A DNA stretch of 29,177 bases from the NCBI RefSeq assembly GCF_036565765.1, contig NZ_DATCXP010000085.1. The stretch is one strand, 5' to 3'. Below, one piece after another: positions 16,031-25,054 of the stretch. This DNA comes from Terrimesophilobacter sp036565765. Its GTDB lineage: Bacteria; Actinomycetota; Actinomycetes; Actinomycetales; Microbacteriaceae. The position numbers and the translations under genes are program-made. The first letter of the stretch is position 1. Each line of letters opens with the position of its first letter. The notes beneath the pieces are model-generated. The model did not search any database. It saw nothing but the letters and a program-made list of their open reading frames with translations, and was not told where the DNA came from.

Positions 16031-16069
16031 AACCACCAAGCTGAACGAATCCTTTCCGCCGCACTCCTT

Positions 16070-16915
16070 TCACAGCCGGTTCTCAGGATCCTTGCGGTTT
16101 CGTCCCCGCGTGAGCACGATCGGCATGGCGAGATCCGCCCGATCCGTGATGATTCCATCCACGCCTAGCTCGAGCAGGCGCAGCATGTCGGCGGGATCGT
16201 TGACGGTCCAGACATGCACCTCGGCTCCGGCAGAGTGCACCATGCGGACGAACGGTCCAGTGACGATGCGAATCCCGTTCCGTCGCTCAGGGAGCTGCAC
16301 GGCGTCGATCTGCCGGAGCAGCCTCCTGACCTCCGGGCCGAACCGGAGCTTCGACGCAGCGAGCAGTCTGGCGCTCGCCCTCGATGCTGCCGAGGTCGAC
16401 ACGCCCGGCAACTGCCGCGACACCGCCCTACGGCGTGCATCACTGAACGAGGTGACGAGCACGCGTCCGATGGCACCCTGCGCGCGGACGGCATCGACCG
16501 TCGGCTGGATCGCGCCTGCCGACTTCACGTCGATGTTGAACCGCGCATCCGGAAACGCGTCAAGGACTTCGGCGAGGGTCGCGAAGTTCTGCCCGAATCC
16601 GAGGTCGATGCGGTGGAGTTCAGCCACGGTCAGCTGGTCGACGCGCACCGAGCGATCAGCTACTCTCCTGAGGTCGTCGTCGTGGCTGATGATCGCGACA
16701 CCGTCCGCGCTCGCGTGGACATCGGTCTCCAGGTGCACAACGCCGACCGCGATGGCCTTCGCGAATGCGAGGAGAGTATTCTCCGGCGCCTCGAGCGCGA
16801 GACCGCGGTGGGCGATGACCCGCGGGGGAGGCGTTGGAAAGTACCCGCTGCTGGTCCAGGGTGGCGCCTCGGATCCCCGGGCGCCACTGCGGGCGGGTCT
16901 AAGGCCTCGTGGCAT
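16070..16915 (-). CDS. Glycerophosphodiester phosphodiesterase (GDPD family)
   Basis: The enzyme hydrolyses deacylated phospholipids (glycerophosphodiesters) to glycerol 3-phosphate and an alcohol. The 281-aa protein carries the GDPD signature: H36-R37-G in IAHRG, PENT (44-47), E63 and D65 in LETDVH, and the second catalytic histidine H78 in SHDD. DVK and the C-terminal VWTVND and GITDRAD-like segments (GIITDRADLA) complete the TIM barrel. No signal peptide is seen, so it is probably cytosolic. The ATG at 16915 overlaps the SPFH gene by 17 nt; homology starts at about residue 30, and there is no good ribosome binding site, so coupling to the upstream gene is likely. It is the last gene of the nfeD-SPFH-gdpD unit. 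Confidence 0.9.
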   Translation of the reverse strand: MPRGLRPARSGARGSEAPPWTSSGYFPTPPPRVIAHRGLALEAPENTLLAFAKAIAVGVVHLETDVHASADGVAIISHDDDLRRVADRSVRVDQLTVAELHRIDLGFGQNFATLAEVLDAFPDARFNIDVKSAGAIQPTVDAVRAQGAIGRVLVTSFSDARRRAVSRQLPGVSTSAASRASARLLAASKLRFGPEVRRLLRQIDAVQLPERRNGIRIVTGPFVRMVHSAGAEVHVWTVNDPADMLRLLELGVDGIITDRADLAMPIVLTRGRNRKDPENRL

Positions 16916-17798
16916 CCTTGGCGCCCGTGAAACCGCCGGCAATACCCTTGAGCGCCTCGGTGAACTCCGACGGCACGATCCATAGCTTGCTCGCCTCGCC
17001 CTCGGCGATCTTGGGCAGCGTGAGCAGGTACTGGTAGGCGAGCAGCGCGGGGTCAGGATCCCCGTCGTGAATCGCCTTGAAGACCGTCGTGATGGCCTGC
17101 CCCTCGCCCTCGGCACGCAGCACGGCCGCCTTGGCATAGCCCTCCGCCTCGAGGATGGCAGCCTGGCGGGCCCCCTCCGCGGTGAGGATGGCCGACTGCT
17201 TCGTACCCTCTGCAGTCAGGATGACGGCGCGGCGGTCGCGCTCGGCGCGCATCTGCTTCTCCATCGAGTCCTGGATGGACAGGGGCGGGTCGATCGCCTT
17301 GAGCTCGACGCGCCCGACCCGGATGCCCCACTTGCCGGTCGCCTCGTCGAGGACGATACGAAGCTGGCCGTTGATGTTGTCGCGGCTGGTCAGCGCCTCC
17401 TCGAGGTTCAGTCCGCCGACGACGTTACGCAGTGTCGTCGTGGTGAGTTGCTCTACGGCGCCGAGGTAGTTCGCGATCTCGTAGGTCGCGGCGCGCGCAT
17501 CCGTCACCTGGAAGTACACGACCGTGTCGATCGAGACCACGAGGTTGTCCTCGGTGATGACCGGCTGCGGCGGGAACGAGACGACCTGCTCGCGCATGTC
17601 GATGAGCGGGCGAACCCGGTCGATGAGCGGGATGACGATGTTCAGTCCCGGCAGGAGCGTCTTGTGATACTTGCCGAGCCTCTCCACGACGCCGGCAGTC
17701 GCCTGCGGGATGATCCGGATGGCGCGGAACAGGATCGTCAACACGAAGATCGCGACGATCGCGATCACGATGAAGAGGATGACGTCGCCGAAATTCAC
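16899..17798 (-). CDS. SPFH/band-7 membrane scaffold protein (stomatin/QmcA-like)
   Basis: SPFH proteins anchor to the membrane by one N-terminal helix and oligomerise into large cages that organise membrane patches and regulate membrane proteases. The 299-aa protein has a helix at about 6-24, the SPFH domain (about 28-185, with AGVVERLGKYHKTLLPGLN and MREQVVSFPPQPVITEDN), and an alanine/glutamate-rich coiled coil with repeated ILTAEG/ILEAEG units at about 193-235. The C-terminal LTLPKIAEGEASKLWIVP matches stomatin-type proteins. It overlaps nfeD by 4 nt; the NfeD/SPFH pair is a widely conserved partnership. The gene is translationally coupled to its neighbours on both sides. Confidence 0.95.
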   Translation of the reverse strand: MNFGDVILFIVIAIVAIFVLTILFRAIRIIPQATAGVVERLGKYHKTLLPGLNIVIPLIDRVRPLIDMREQVVSFPPQPVITEDNLVVSIDTVVYFQVTDARAATYEIANYLGAVEQLTTTTLRNVVGGLNLEEALTSRDNINGQLRIVLDEATGKWGIRVGRVELKAIDPPLSIQDSMEKQMRAERDRRAVILTAEGTKQSAILTAEGARQAAILEAEGYAKAAVLRAEGEGQAITTVFKAIHDGDPDPALLAYQYLLTLPKIAEGEASKLWIVPSEFTEALKGIAGGFTGAKDATRP

Positions 17799-18268
17799 TG
17801 TGCGGTCCTTTCCACGGGGGCGACAAATGCTGTCGCACCCTCGATTGCGGTGACCACGACGCGGTCACCGATTTCCAACTCTGGTTCCTGGCCTGCGGAG
17901 ACCCTCGCCGTCCAGGTTTCCCCGACGGCGAGCTTGACCTGTCCCTGTCCTTCGACGAAATCCTTGATAACGGTGGCCTCCATGCCGATGAGCGCGTCGA
18001 CGAGCGTTCGCGTCGGATCCCCGCCGCGCCGCAGTCGCCGCAGGAGCGGAGGTTTGACCGCGAGCAGCAGCACAAGAGCCAGCACCGCGGCGATGACGAC
18101 CTGCGCCCACCACGGTGCGCCGAATGCCCCGGACACGAGTCCGCCGAGGCTGCCCAGTGCGATCATGAGGAACGTGAACTCGAGCGTGTTCATCTCGATG
18201 ATCAGGAAGACCAGGATGAGACCCAGCCACAGGATCCAGGCATAGTCGGTCAGGAACTGTTCTGCCAT
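17795..18268 (-). CDS. NfeD-family membrane protein
   Basis: The 157-aa protein has three hydrophobic helices (about 10-28, 31-49 and 53-71), a basic stretch (LLRRLRRGG), and a C-terminal OB-fold domain starting with TRTLVDALIGMEATV. This is the short NfeD type without a ClpP-like protease domain; such proteins pair with SPFH proteins, which follow directly here with a 4-nt overlap. The ATG at 18268 has AGGGG about 8 nt upstream and places the first helix correctly; upstream in-frame sequence is not conserved-looking. TAGTTT (minus strand, 18301-18306) is a possible -10. The 66-nt region to the divergent SDR gene must hold both promoters. Confidence 0.9.
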   Translation of the reverse strand: MAEQFLTDYAWILWLGLILVFLIIEMNTLEFTFLMIALGSLGGLVSGAFGAPWWAQVVIAAVLALVLLLAVKPPLLRRLRRGGDPTRTLVDALIGMEATVIKDFVEGQGQVKLAVGETWTARVSAGQEPELEIGDRVVVTAIEGATAFVAPVERTAQ

Positions 18269-18321
18269 TCTCGGCACCCCTTGTGGTCGTGTCTGTAATG
18301 AAACTAGCACTATCGAGTTGC

Positions 18322-18327
18322 TAGGGT
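18322..18327 (+). promoter_or_regulatory. -10 box for a leaderless SDR transcript
   Basis: TAGGGT is followed by exactly 7 nt and the GTG at 18335. Confidence 0.6.
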
Positions 18328-18334
18328 CTGGGGA

Positions 18335-19099
18335 GTGAGCACACAGCTGAGTCCCCATTCACTCGACGGCAAGCGAGCACTCGTCACCGGATCCTCGCGC
18401 GGAATCGGCGCCGACACGGTGAGCTTCCTCGCCGGCGCCGGAGCACGCGTCGTCGTGAACTTCCGCAACAAGGAGAAGCGTGCCCTCCAGCTGGTCGAGA
18501 GGATCGAGGCGGCCGGGGGCGAGGCCATCTCCGTGGGAGCCGACCTGACCTCGGCGGAGTCCGTTGCCGCCATGTTCGAGACCGTGCGTGCGGCCTGGGG
18601 CGGGCTGGACATCCTCGTGTTGAATGCCTCGGGCGGCATGGAGTCTGGAATGGGGGAGGACTACGCGATGCGCCTCAACCGTGACGCGCAGGTGAACCTG
18701 CTCACGGCGGCGCTTCCGCTGCTCGCGCCGGGATCGCGCGTCGTGTTCGTGACCAGCCACCAGGCGCACTTCATCCGTTCCGTCGAGACGATGCCGGAGT
18801 ACCTTCCTGTGGCGCTGAGCAAGCGTGCGGGAGAGGACGCCCTCCGCGCCATGATCCCCCAGCTGGAGCAGCTCGGAATCGAGTTCGTGGTGGTGTCCGG
18901 CGACATGATCGAGGGCACGATCACCGCGACCCTGTTGGAGCGGGCGAATCCCGGCGCGATCAGCGCGCGCAAGGAGGCGGCCGGGCGCCTCTACAACGTC
19001 GGCGAATTCGCGGCGGAGATCGCCGCGGCGGTGGTCGATCCGGTGCCGGAGGATCACACGAGGTACATCGGGGACATTTCCGGGTTCATTACCCGCTAG
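18335..19099 (+). CDS. Short-chain dehydrogenase/reductase family protein
   Basis: This 254-aa Rossmann-fold protein binds NAD(P): the glycine motif TGSSRGIG is at 18-25 and the NASG motif at 97-100. The R40-type region (VVVNFRNKEKR) suggests NADPH. The catalytic Ser region is SHQAH (S141). The usual YxxxK is altered: K163 is present in PVALSKRAGED, but the residue four before it is V159, not Tyr; a tyrosine lies at 156, three residues earlier. Proteins like this are common in actinobacteria as I remember them, so this is probably a stable subfamily and not an error, but oxidoreductase activity is uncertain. The substrate is unknown. The gene is leaderless by its -10 position and followed 19 nt later by the S9 peptidase gene. 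Confidence 0.88.
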   Translation: MSTQLSPHSLDGKRALVTGSSRGIGADTVSFLAGAGARVVVNFRNKEKRALQLVERIEAAGGEAISVGADLTSAESVAAMFETVRAAWGGLDILVLNASGGMESGMGEDYAMRLNRDAQVNLLTAALPLLAPGSRVVFVTSHQAHFIRSVETMPEYLPVALSKRAGEDALRAMIPQLEQLGIEFVVVSGDMIEGTITATLLERANPGAISARKEAAGRLYNVGEFAAEIAAAVVDPVPEDHTRYIGDISGFITR

Positions 19100-19106
19100 T
19101 TCTCCG

Positions 19107-19112
19107 TAGAGT
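19107..19112 (+). promoter_or_regulatory. -10 box for a leaderless S9 peptidase transcript
   Basis: TAGAGT is followed by 6 nt and the GTG at 19119, 19 nt after the SDR stop. Confidence 0.5.
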
Positions 19113-19118
19113 GAATGG

Positions 19119-21131
19119 GTGAAAGCTTCCGATCTCCCGCTCCTCACGAGCGTCTCGCGTCCCAGCATCCACCCCGATGGAACGCTGGCGGTCTTCGCGA
19201 CATCCTCGCCGAACCTCGACGCCGACGCCTATGTCGGGCAGCTGTGGACCGTCCCGCTCGACGGCTCTGCTGCCCCGCGGCGCGTGACGCGCGGGTTCAG
19301 CGACAGCTCACCCCGGTTCAGCCCCGACGGCTCCCGCATCGCCTTCCTGCGGACGGATGGCGAGAACCCGGCCCAGCTGCACGTGATCGACGCCACCGGG
19401 GGAGAACCGGTCAGGATCACCGACGCGAAGCTCGGTGTGAGCGGCTTCCGCTGGTCGCCGGACGGACGCCGTCTGGCGTTCATGGCCCGTGTCCCCGAGG
19501 ACGGCCGATACGGCACGGTGAAGGACCTCGGCGCCGGCGCAGAGCCGCCTCGCCACGTGACGACCCGAAAATACCAGTCGAACGGCCTCGGTTACACGAT
19601 CGACCGCAGGAGTCACGTGTTCCTCGTGGACGTTCCCGACACCGCATCGGAGCCGGTCTACCGCCGCGCTCCCTCCGCTGCCGAGCCGCTCCCCGAGCCC
19701 CGGCCGGAGGTCCCGAAGGCGCGCCAGCTCACGAGCGGCGACTACGACCATGGTTATGCCGAGTTCTCTCCTGACGGCTCACGGATCGCGTTCGTGTCCG
19801 CCCGGCATCCTGAGCGCGACGTCGACCTCGCCAACAACATCTTCGAGCTCGCCATCGACGAGGACGGCGCGGAACCCGAGCAGGTCACCGGTCGCCACGC
19901 GAAGTACAGCATCGACGGATTGAGCTACACGACGGGCGGATCCATCCTCTTCATCGCGGGCGAGGTCGGCGATGGCCGCGATTTCGTCGCACGCAACAGC
20001 GCGCTGTACCGGCTCGACCGGAACGGGGAGTCCGCGCGGCGCCTGACCGACCCGGAGAACACCGATCTGTCCGAGGGCGCCAACGATCTGACGGTGCTGC
20101 CGGATGACACGGTCCTCGCCCTGAACCGGTGGCGGGGAGGCGTCCAGCTCGTCTCCGTAGCTCCGGATGGCGCGATGACGACACTCGTGTCGGGGCCGAT
20201 CGACGTCCACGGCGTCGACAGTGCCGGCGGGCAGGTCGTGCTGAGCTTCAGCGATGCCACGACGAACGGCGACGTCGCCGTGCTGCGGGAAGTCGGACTC
20301 GATGACCTCACGAACTTCTCTGCGGCGCTCACGGTTGCCGGGATCTCGCCGACCTCAGAGCTGACGGTCGCCGCGCGCGACGGCTACCCGGTGCACGGCT
20401 GGGTGCTCACTCCCCGTGGCGACGGGCCTCATCCGGTGCTTCTGAACATCCATGGCGGCCCATACACGCAGTACACCGGGAGCGTGTTCGATGAGGCGCA
20501 GGTGTACGTGGATGCCGGCTACGCGGTCGTCATGTGCAACCCGCGCGGATCCGCAGGCTACGGGCAGGAGCACGGGCGGTCGATCCGGCAGAAGATGGGA
20601 ACGCTCGACTTCACCGACGTCATCGACTTCCTGGAGGGGGCGATCGCCGCGAACCCCTCATTCGACGGGGAGCGCGTCGGCGTCATGGGCGGCTCGTACG
20701 GCGGCTATCTGACCGCCTGGACGATCGCACAGGACCACCGTTTCGCCGGCGCCATCGTCGAGCGCGGGTACCTGGACCCGGAGTTCTTCGTCGGGACCTC
20801 GGACATCGGCGACTTCTTCACCGACGAGTACACCGGGGCCGATCCGGAGAAGATCCGGGCGCAGAGCCCCCAGGCGTTCGTGGGCCAGGTGACGACCCCG
20901 ACGCTGGTCATCCACTCCGAGAACGACCTGCGGTGCCCGCTGGCGCAGGGCGAGCGGTATTACGCCGCGCTCAAGCGCCAGGGCGTTGAAGCAGAGATGC
21001 TCATTTTCCCGGGCGAGAACCACGAACTGAGTCGCAGCGGCAGGCCACGGCACCGCCTGCAGCGTTTCGATGCGATCCTGGACTGGTGGGGGCGGCATCT
21101 GCCGGTGCTGCAACCGGGCGCGAAGCTCTAG
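19119..21131 (+). CDS. S9-family prolyl oligopeptidase/acylaminoacyl-peptidase-like
   Basis: The 670-aa serine peptidase has an N-terminal beta-propeller (about 1-410) with repeated PDGSRIAF-type blades (FSPDGSRIAFL, WSPDGRRLAFM, FSPDGSRIAFV) and a C-terminal alpha/beta-hydrolase domain. The oxyanion/linker motif NIHGGPYTQYTG and the catalytic triad are visible: S526 in MGGSYGGY, D603 in SENDLRCP and H635 in GENHELSRSG. This fits the S9C acylaminoacyl-peptidase group, which removes blocked or free N-terminal residues from short peptides. No signal peptide is present, so it is cytosolic. The GTG start at 19119 gives MKASDLPLLTSVS, a typical N-terminus. It is convergent with the iron ATPase gene across a 16-nt gap. 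Confidence 0.94.
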   Translation: MKASDLPLLTSVSRPSIHPDGTLAVFATSSPNLDADAYVGQLWTVPLDGSAAPRRVTRGFSDSSPRFSPDGSRIAFLRTDGENPAQLHVIDATGGEPVRITDAKLGVSGFRWSPDGRRLAFMARVPEDGRYGTVKDLGAGAEPPRHVTTRKYQSNGLGYTIDRRSHVFLVDVPDTASEPVYRRAPSAAEPLPEPRPEVPKARQLTSGDYDHGYAEFSPDGSRIAFVSARHPERDVDLANNIFELAIDEDGAEPEQVTGRHAKYSIDGLSYTTGGSILFIAGEVGDGRDFVARNSALYRLDRNGESARRLTDPENTDLSEGANDLTVLPDDTVLALNRWRGGVQLVSVAPDGAMTTLVSGPIDVHGVDSAGGQVVLSFSDATTNGDVAVLREVGLDDLTNFSAALTVAGISPTSELTVAARDGYPVHGWVLTPRGDGPHPVLLNIHGGPYTQYTGSVFDEAQVYVDAGYAVVMCNPRGSAGYGQEHGRSIRQKMGTLDFTDVIDFLEGAIAANPSFDGERVGVMGGSYGGYLTAWTIAQDHRFAGAIVERGYLDPEFFVGTSDIGDFFTDEYTGADPEKIRAQSPQAFVGQVTTPTLVIHSENDLRCPLAQGERYYAALKRQGVEAEMLIFPGENHELSRSGRPRHRLQRFDAILDWWGRHLPVLQPGAKL

Positions 21132-21147
21132 CGAAGACCGGCCGCGA

Positions 21148-22314
21148 TCACTCGGCGGTCGGGCCGCCCTCTGCGGGGCGGAACGCCACCGCCTCCCCGG
21201 CGACCTCGAGGCAGACGTCCGTTCCTGGGCGCGCGAGAAGAGCATTCCAGTGCCGGATGCTGATCACCGGCCCCGACGCCGATTGCGCGTTCGAGCCGGC
21301 GGGGCCATGCAGCCGGATTCTGGCCGTGATCATCGGGCCGAAATAGTCGGTCTCCAGGACCGTGCCGCGGATGGGCCCTGAGTCGACGATGCGGATCTGC
21401 TCCGGCCGCAGCATCAGGAGTACCTTCCCCTCGCTGCTCGGACTACGAACCGGGATCGTCCCGAGCGCACATCTGGCCACGCCGCGGGAGACGTCCGCGT
21501 CGAGGATCACGGCATCGCCGAGGAATTCCGCCGTCTGCAGATCGACGGGGCGGGTGTAGACGACGAACGGGCTGCCGAGCTGGGCGACCACGCCGTCGCG
21601 GATCACGCCGACCTGATCGGCGAACGAGAGCGCTTCGCTCTGGTCGTGGGTCACCAGCACGGTGGTCACGCCGGCGCGTGCGAGCGTTCTGGCCACCGCC
21701 TTCCGGGTCGCGGCGCGAAGGCCCGCATCCAGCGCGCTGAACGGTTCGTCGAGCAGCAGCAGATCGGGCTCCCTGGCGAGTGCCCGGGCGAGCGCCACGC
21801 GCTGCTGCTGGCCGCCGGAGAGTTCGTCGGGTCGCCGTGCAGCCAGGTCCGGCTCGAGCGACACCAGCTCGAAGAGCTCGAGCAGACGGTCGGCGACGGA
21901 CAGCCCGCGGACGCTGAGAGCCTTCCTGCTGACTCCGAACGCGATGTTCCCTGCGACGCTCAGGTGGGGGAACAAGGCGCCGTCCTGCGGCACGTAGCCG
22001 ATGTTGCGCTTGTGGGCGGGAACGAACGCCTGGGCGCCGGCGACCGTCTGGCCGCTCACGAGCACCGAGCCGGCATCCGGGACCTCGAATCCCGCGATCA
22101 CCCGCAGCAGCGTCGTCTTGCCGCTGCCGGAGGGACCGACTATTGCGGTCGTTGTGCCCTTGCCGACCGCCAGGCTCACGCCGCGCAGCACCGGCACGGC
22201 GCCGAACGACTTCTCGACGCCCTGCACCAGCAGGTGGTTCTCGTCGGATCGAGGGCCCCCGGCGAGGCGCGCGGCATCGCCCGATGGGGTGGGGGAGTCG
22301 AGGAGGGAGTTCAC
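21148..22314 (-). CDS. fbpC: Ferric-iron ABC transporter ATP-binding protein
   Basis: This 388-aa ATPase powers the importer encoded by this operon. The nucleotide-binding domain has Walker A GPSGSGKT (60-67), Q-loop YVPQDGALFPHL, signature LSGGQQQR (165-172), Walker B LLLLDE (E190), D-loop SALD and the switch histidine in VTHDQSEALSFAD. A C-terminal TOBE-type domain (about 285-388, LRPEQIRIV) is as expected for FbpC/PotA-like proteins. The GTG at 22314 overlaps the permease stop (GTGA). An iron rather than polyamine or thiosulfate role is inferred from the receptor's tyrosine cluster and the DtxR-type box. About 28 residues precede the ATPase domain, slightly longer than usual. Confidence 0.92.
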   Translation of the reverse strand: MNSLLDSPTPSGDAARLAGGPRSDENHLLVQGVEKSFGAVPVLRGVSLAVGKGTTTAIVGPSGSGKTTLLRVIAGFEVPDAGSVLVSGQTVAGAQAFVPAHKRNIGYVPQDGALFPHLSVAGNIAFGVSRKALSVRGLSVADRLLELFELVSLEPDLAARRPDELSGGQQQRVALARALAREPDLLLLDEPFSALDAGLRAATRKAVARTLARAGVTTVLVTHDQSEALSFADQVGVIRDGVVAQLGSPFVVYTRPVDLQTAEFLGDAVILDADVSRGVARCALGTIPVRSPSSEGKVLLMLRPEQIRIVDSGPIRGTVLETDYFGPMITARIRLHGPAGSNAQSASGPVISIRHWNALLARPGTDVCLEVAGEAVAFRPAEGGPTAE

Positions 22315-23876
22315 AGGCCGACCGCCTTCCTGGACTGCTGGTAGAACAAGTGGGTCATCGGCAGCGAGATCAGGATCATCAGCAGGGCGTAAGGGGCGGC
22401 CGCCGCGTAGTCCAGCTCCGCGCTGAGCGACCAGAATGAGGTCGCAAGGGTGCGTACCCCGCTCGGCGCGAGCACGAGCGTCGCGGTCAGCTCGTTGACG
22501 ATGCCGAGGAACACCAGTGCAGCGGCAGCGGCGACGGCCGGCGCGCTCATCCGCAACGTCACCCTCAGGAAGGCCAGGAACGGTGCGGAGCCGAGCGCCC
22601 TGGCCGCTTCTTCAAGGCCGCGTGGCACCTGGGCAAGACCCGAACGCAGGGTCACCAGGGCGCGCGGCAGGAACAGCAGAACGTACGCCGCGATCGCGAC
22701 CGGTGCCGTCTGGTACAGGGGCCTGGCCCAGGTGATCGTGACGGTCACGAGCGCCAGCGCCACGACGATGCCGGGCAGCGCGCTGGTCACATAGTTCGCG
22801 CTCTCCAGCAGTCGGGTGAGCGCTCCGGCGTGCCGGACGACCAGCAACGCGATCGGAAACGCCAGCAGGCAGGTGACGAACGCACCGAGGAGGCCGTAGC
22901 CGAGAGTCTGCAGCAGGGAAACGCCGAGTCGTTCCCCGTCCCAGATGGCGGCGCCTCCGAGCACGAGCCATCTCGCGACGTTGCCGAGCGGAACCCCGAT
23001 GGACAGAACGGCGAGCAGCGTGACCGCTGCAACGGCGGGAATGCGGTAGTGCCCGAGAGCCTGAACGGGGGGACGCGAGGCGGCTCCGGAGCCCAATCTG
23101 GCGTAACTGGCGTTGCCTCGCGCCGCGTTCTCGGCGAGCAGCAGCAGCAGGCAGAGGAAGACCAGGACGCTCGCCAGCATGTTCGCCGCCGCCCCGGTGA
23201 ACGTGGCCTGATACTGCTCCATGATCGCGGTGGTGAAGGTGTTGAAGCCGATCATCGAGAACGCGCCGAACTCGGCGAGCAGGTGGAGACCGACCAGCAG
23301 AGCGCCGCCGGTGATCGCGAGGCGCAGTTGGGGGAGGACCACCCGGAAGAACACCCGCCACGGGCCCAGCCCGAGCGATGCCGCGGACTGCTCGAGTGCC
23401 GGGTCGAGCCGACGCAGTACAGCCGCGGTCGGAATGTAGACGAGCGGGAAATAGGACAGAACGGAGATCAGCACGCCGGCCGGGAGCCCGTGCAGCGAGG
23501 GAATGGTGCTGACCCAGGCGTAACTGTTCACGAACGCGGGCACCGCGAGCGGAGCGGCCAGGATCAGGATCCACACTCTGGCACCGGGGAGCCTTGTGCG
23601 CTCAACGAGCCAGGCGGCGGTGACTCCGATCACGATGCAGAGGGGGACGGCGATCAGCACGAGCCCGACCGTGTTGAACAGCAGTTCCCCGATCCGCGGC
23701 CGGAAGATCAGTCGCACCGCGGTCTCCCAGCCGGTCGTGACCGTCATGGTCCCCACGAAACCGAGCGGGATGAGCGTGCCGAGGCTCACCAGAACAGCCA
23801 GCGTCACCAGCGCACGCGGAGGTCGGGAGCGCAGCTTCCTGCGCGCCGGGCGGGTGTGCCTCAGTGCGGTGTTCAC
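22311..23876 (-). CDS. fbpB: Ferric-iron ABC transporter permease (fused two-domain)
   Basis: The 521-aa membrane protein contains two binding-protein-dependent transport domains in tandem, with about twelve helices, as in FbpB/SfuB-type iron permeases. Each half has the cytoplasmic EAA-like loop that docks on the ATPase: LEQSAASLGLGPWRVFFRV (first half) and LEEAARALGSAPFLAFLRV (second half). The start is a GTG at 23876; the N-terminus is arginine-rich before the first helix. An ATG at 23881 lies in another frame and stops at once. The upstream receptor gene is 50 nt away, and the downstream ATPase gene overlaps by 4 nt, so all three are one operon. Confidence 0.93.
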   Translation of the reverse strand: MNTALRHTRPARRKLRSRPPRALVTLAVLVSLGTLIPLGFVGTMTVTTGWETAVRLIFRPRIGELLFNTVGLVLIAVPLCIVIGVTAAWLVERTRLPGARVWILILAAPLAVPAFVNSYAWVSTIPSLHGLPAGVLISVLSYFPLVYIPTAAVLRRLDPALEQSAASLGLGPWRVFFRVVLPQLRLAITGGALLVGLHLLAEFGAFSMIGFNTFTTAIMEQYQATFTGAAANMLASVLVFLCLLLLLAENAARGNASYARLGSGAASRPPVQALGHYRIPAVAAVTLLAVLSIGVPLGNVARWLVLGGAAIWDGERLGVSLLQTLGYGLLGAFVTCLLAFPIALLVVRHAGALTRLLESANYVTSALPGIVVALALVTVTITWARPLYQTAPVAIAAYVLLFLPRALVTLRSGLAQVPRGLEEAARALGSAPFLAFLRVTLRMSAPAVAAAAALVFLGIVNELTATLVLAPSGVRTLATSFWSLSAELDYAAAAPYALLMILISLPMTHLFYQQSRKAVGL

Positions 23877-23925
23877 GTCATGCCAGGCCTGTGCCCTGGA
23901 CCGGAAGCTGCGTGCCGCATCCGCG

Positions 23926-24975
23926 TTACAGGAGTCCTGCGGCGACCATGAGCCCGAAGACCTTCTCGCTGTTGAGCTTCGCAGGATCGATCGAGGGCGG
24001 CTGCAGCTCGTCGAGCGGTATCAGGCCATCGTGTGCCGCGACACCGCTCGCGATCGGGTATTCGAAGTCGTCACCGGTCGCCAGCAACGTCTGTCCTGCC
24101 TTCCCGGTGATGAACTTCAGGAATGCCTGCGCGGCGGCGGGATTATCCGAGGACTTGAGCACACCACCGCCGGAAATGGACACGAACGCGCCGGGATCCT
24201 GGTTCTTGAAGTAATACTGTTCGACGTTGCCGCTGTTCTCACCGGTCTTCGCCCGGTCGCCGTAGTAGTAGTAGTGGTAGATCACACCGCCGGCGATCTC
24301 GCCTGCGTTGACGGCCTTGAGTACCGCGCCATTCCCCTGGTAGGCCGTGGCGTTCTCCTTCATCCCCTTCAGCCAACGCACGGTCTCCGCTTCGCCGGCC
24401 GTCTCCAACACCGCCGAGACGATCGCCTGGAAGTCGGCTCCGGACGGGGAGGCTCCCCACTTGCCTTTCCACTCGGGGTCCGCGAGATCGAGCAGGGACT
24501 GGGGAAGGTCCTTCTTCGAGAGAAGCTTGGGATTGTAGACGAAGACCGTGGAGCGCGCCGCGACACCGGTCCACTCATTGCTCGACGGTCGATACTCAGC
24601 GGGGACCTGGTCGATGACATCCTGGTCGAGGCCCGCCAGAAGTCCGGCGTTCTCCACCTGCGCCATTGCGGGCGAATTCTCGGTGATGAAGACATCCGCG
24701 GGGGAGGCGCTGCCTTCCTGGATGATCTGGTTGCTCATCTCGGTGTCCTTGCCCTGGCGCATCGTGACCCGGATGCCGGTCTCGGCCGTGAAGGCGTCCA
24801 CCCAGGCCTGGGTCATCGACTCGTGCTGGGCGTTGTACACCGTGATCTCGCCGCTCGGCCGATCGGTTGCGGAAGGGTCAGCCGGCGCTGGGGCGGGTGT
24901 GCTGCAGGCGCCGAGGGCGAGCACCGCGAGGATGGTGACGGAGGAGCCGGCAAGAGCCGCGCGGGACGTGATCAT
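23926..24975 (-). CDS. fbpA: Ferric-iron ABC transporter substrate-binding lipoprotein
   Basis: This 349-aa lipoprotein captures ferric iron (or a simple ferric chelate) at the cell surface and delivers it to the permease. The signal peptide ends in the lipobox LGAC with lipidated C24, followed by a proline/alanine linker. The mature part is a class-II periplasmic-binding fold (ITVYNAQHESM, ITENSPAMA, WKGKWGASPSGADFQ). The tyrosine run YYYY at 235-238 in IYHYYYYGD matches the tyrosines that coordinate iron in FbpA proteins. The start ATG is preceded by GAGAGG. It is the first gene of the operon, with a leader of about 80 nt and a DtxR/IdeR-type operator over the promoter. Strongly expected to be induced by iron starvation. 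Confidence 0.93.
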   Translation of the reverse strand: MITSRAALAGSSVTILAVLALGACSTPAPAPADPSATDRPSGEITVYNAQHESMTQAWVDAFTAETGIRVTMRQGKDTEMSNQIIQEGSASPADVFITENSPAMAQVENAGLLAGLDQDVIDQVPAEYRPSSNEWTGVAARSTVFVYNPKLLSKKDLPQSLLDLADPEWKGKWGASPSGADFQAIVSAVLETAGEAETVRWLKGMKENATAYQGNGAVLKAVNAGEIAGGVIYHYYYYGDRAKTGENSGNVEQYYFKNQDPGAFVSISGGGVLKSSDNPAAAQAFLKFITGKAGQTLLATGDDFEYPIASGVAAHDGLIPLDELQPPSIDPAKLNSEKVFGLMVAAGLL

Positions 24976-25054
24976 GAGACCTCTCGTTGGTCGCGCAGAC
25001 GTGCAACAATTGCCTCTGCGTCAGGGATTGGGCGGCCACAGAACGACCTGGACC

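Noticed and set aside
16023..16069. SigR/SigH-type promoter for rbpA (GGAA and GTT elements)
   Set aside because: The spacing is one base too long and the -35 does not match well; the TATAAC box alone explains a promoter.
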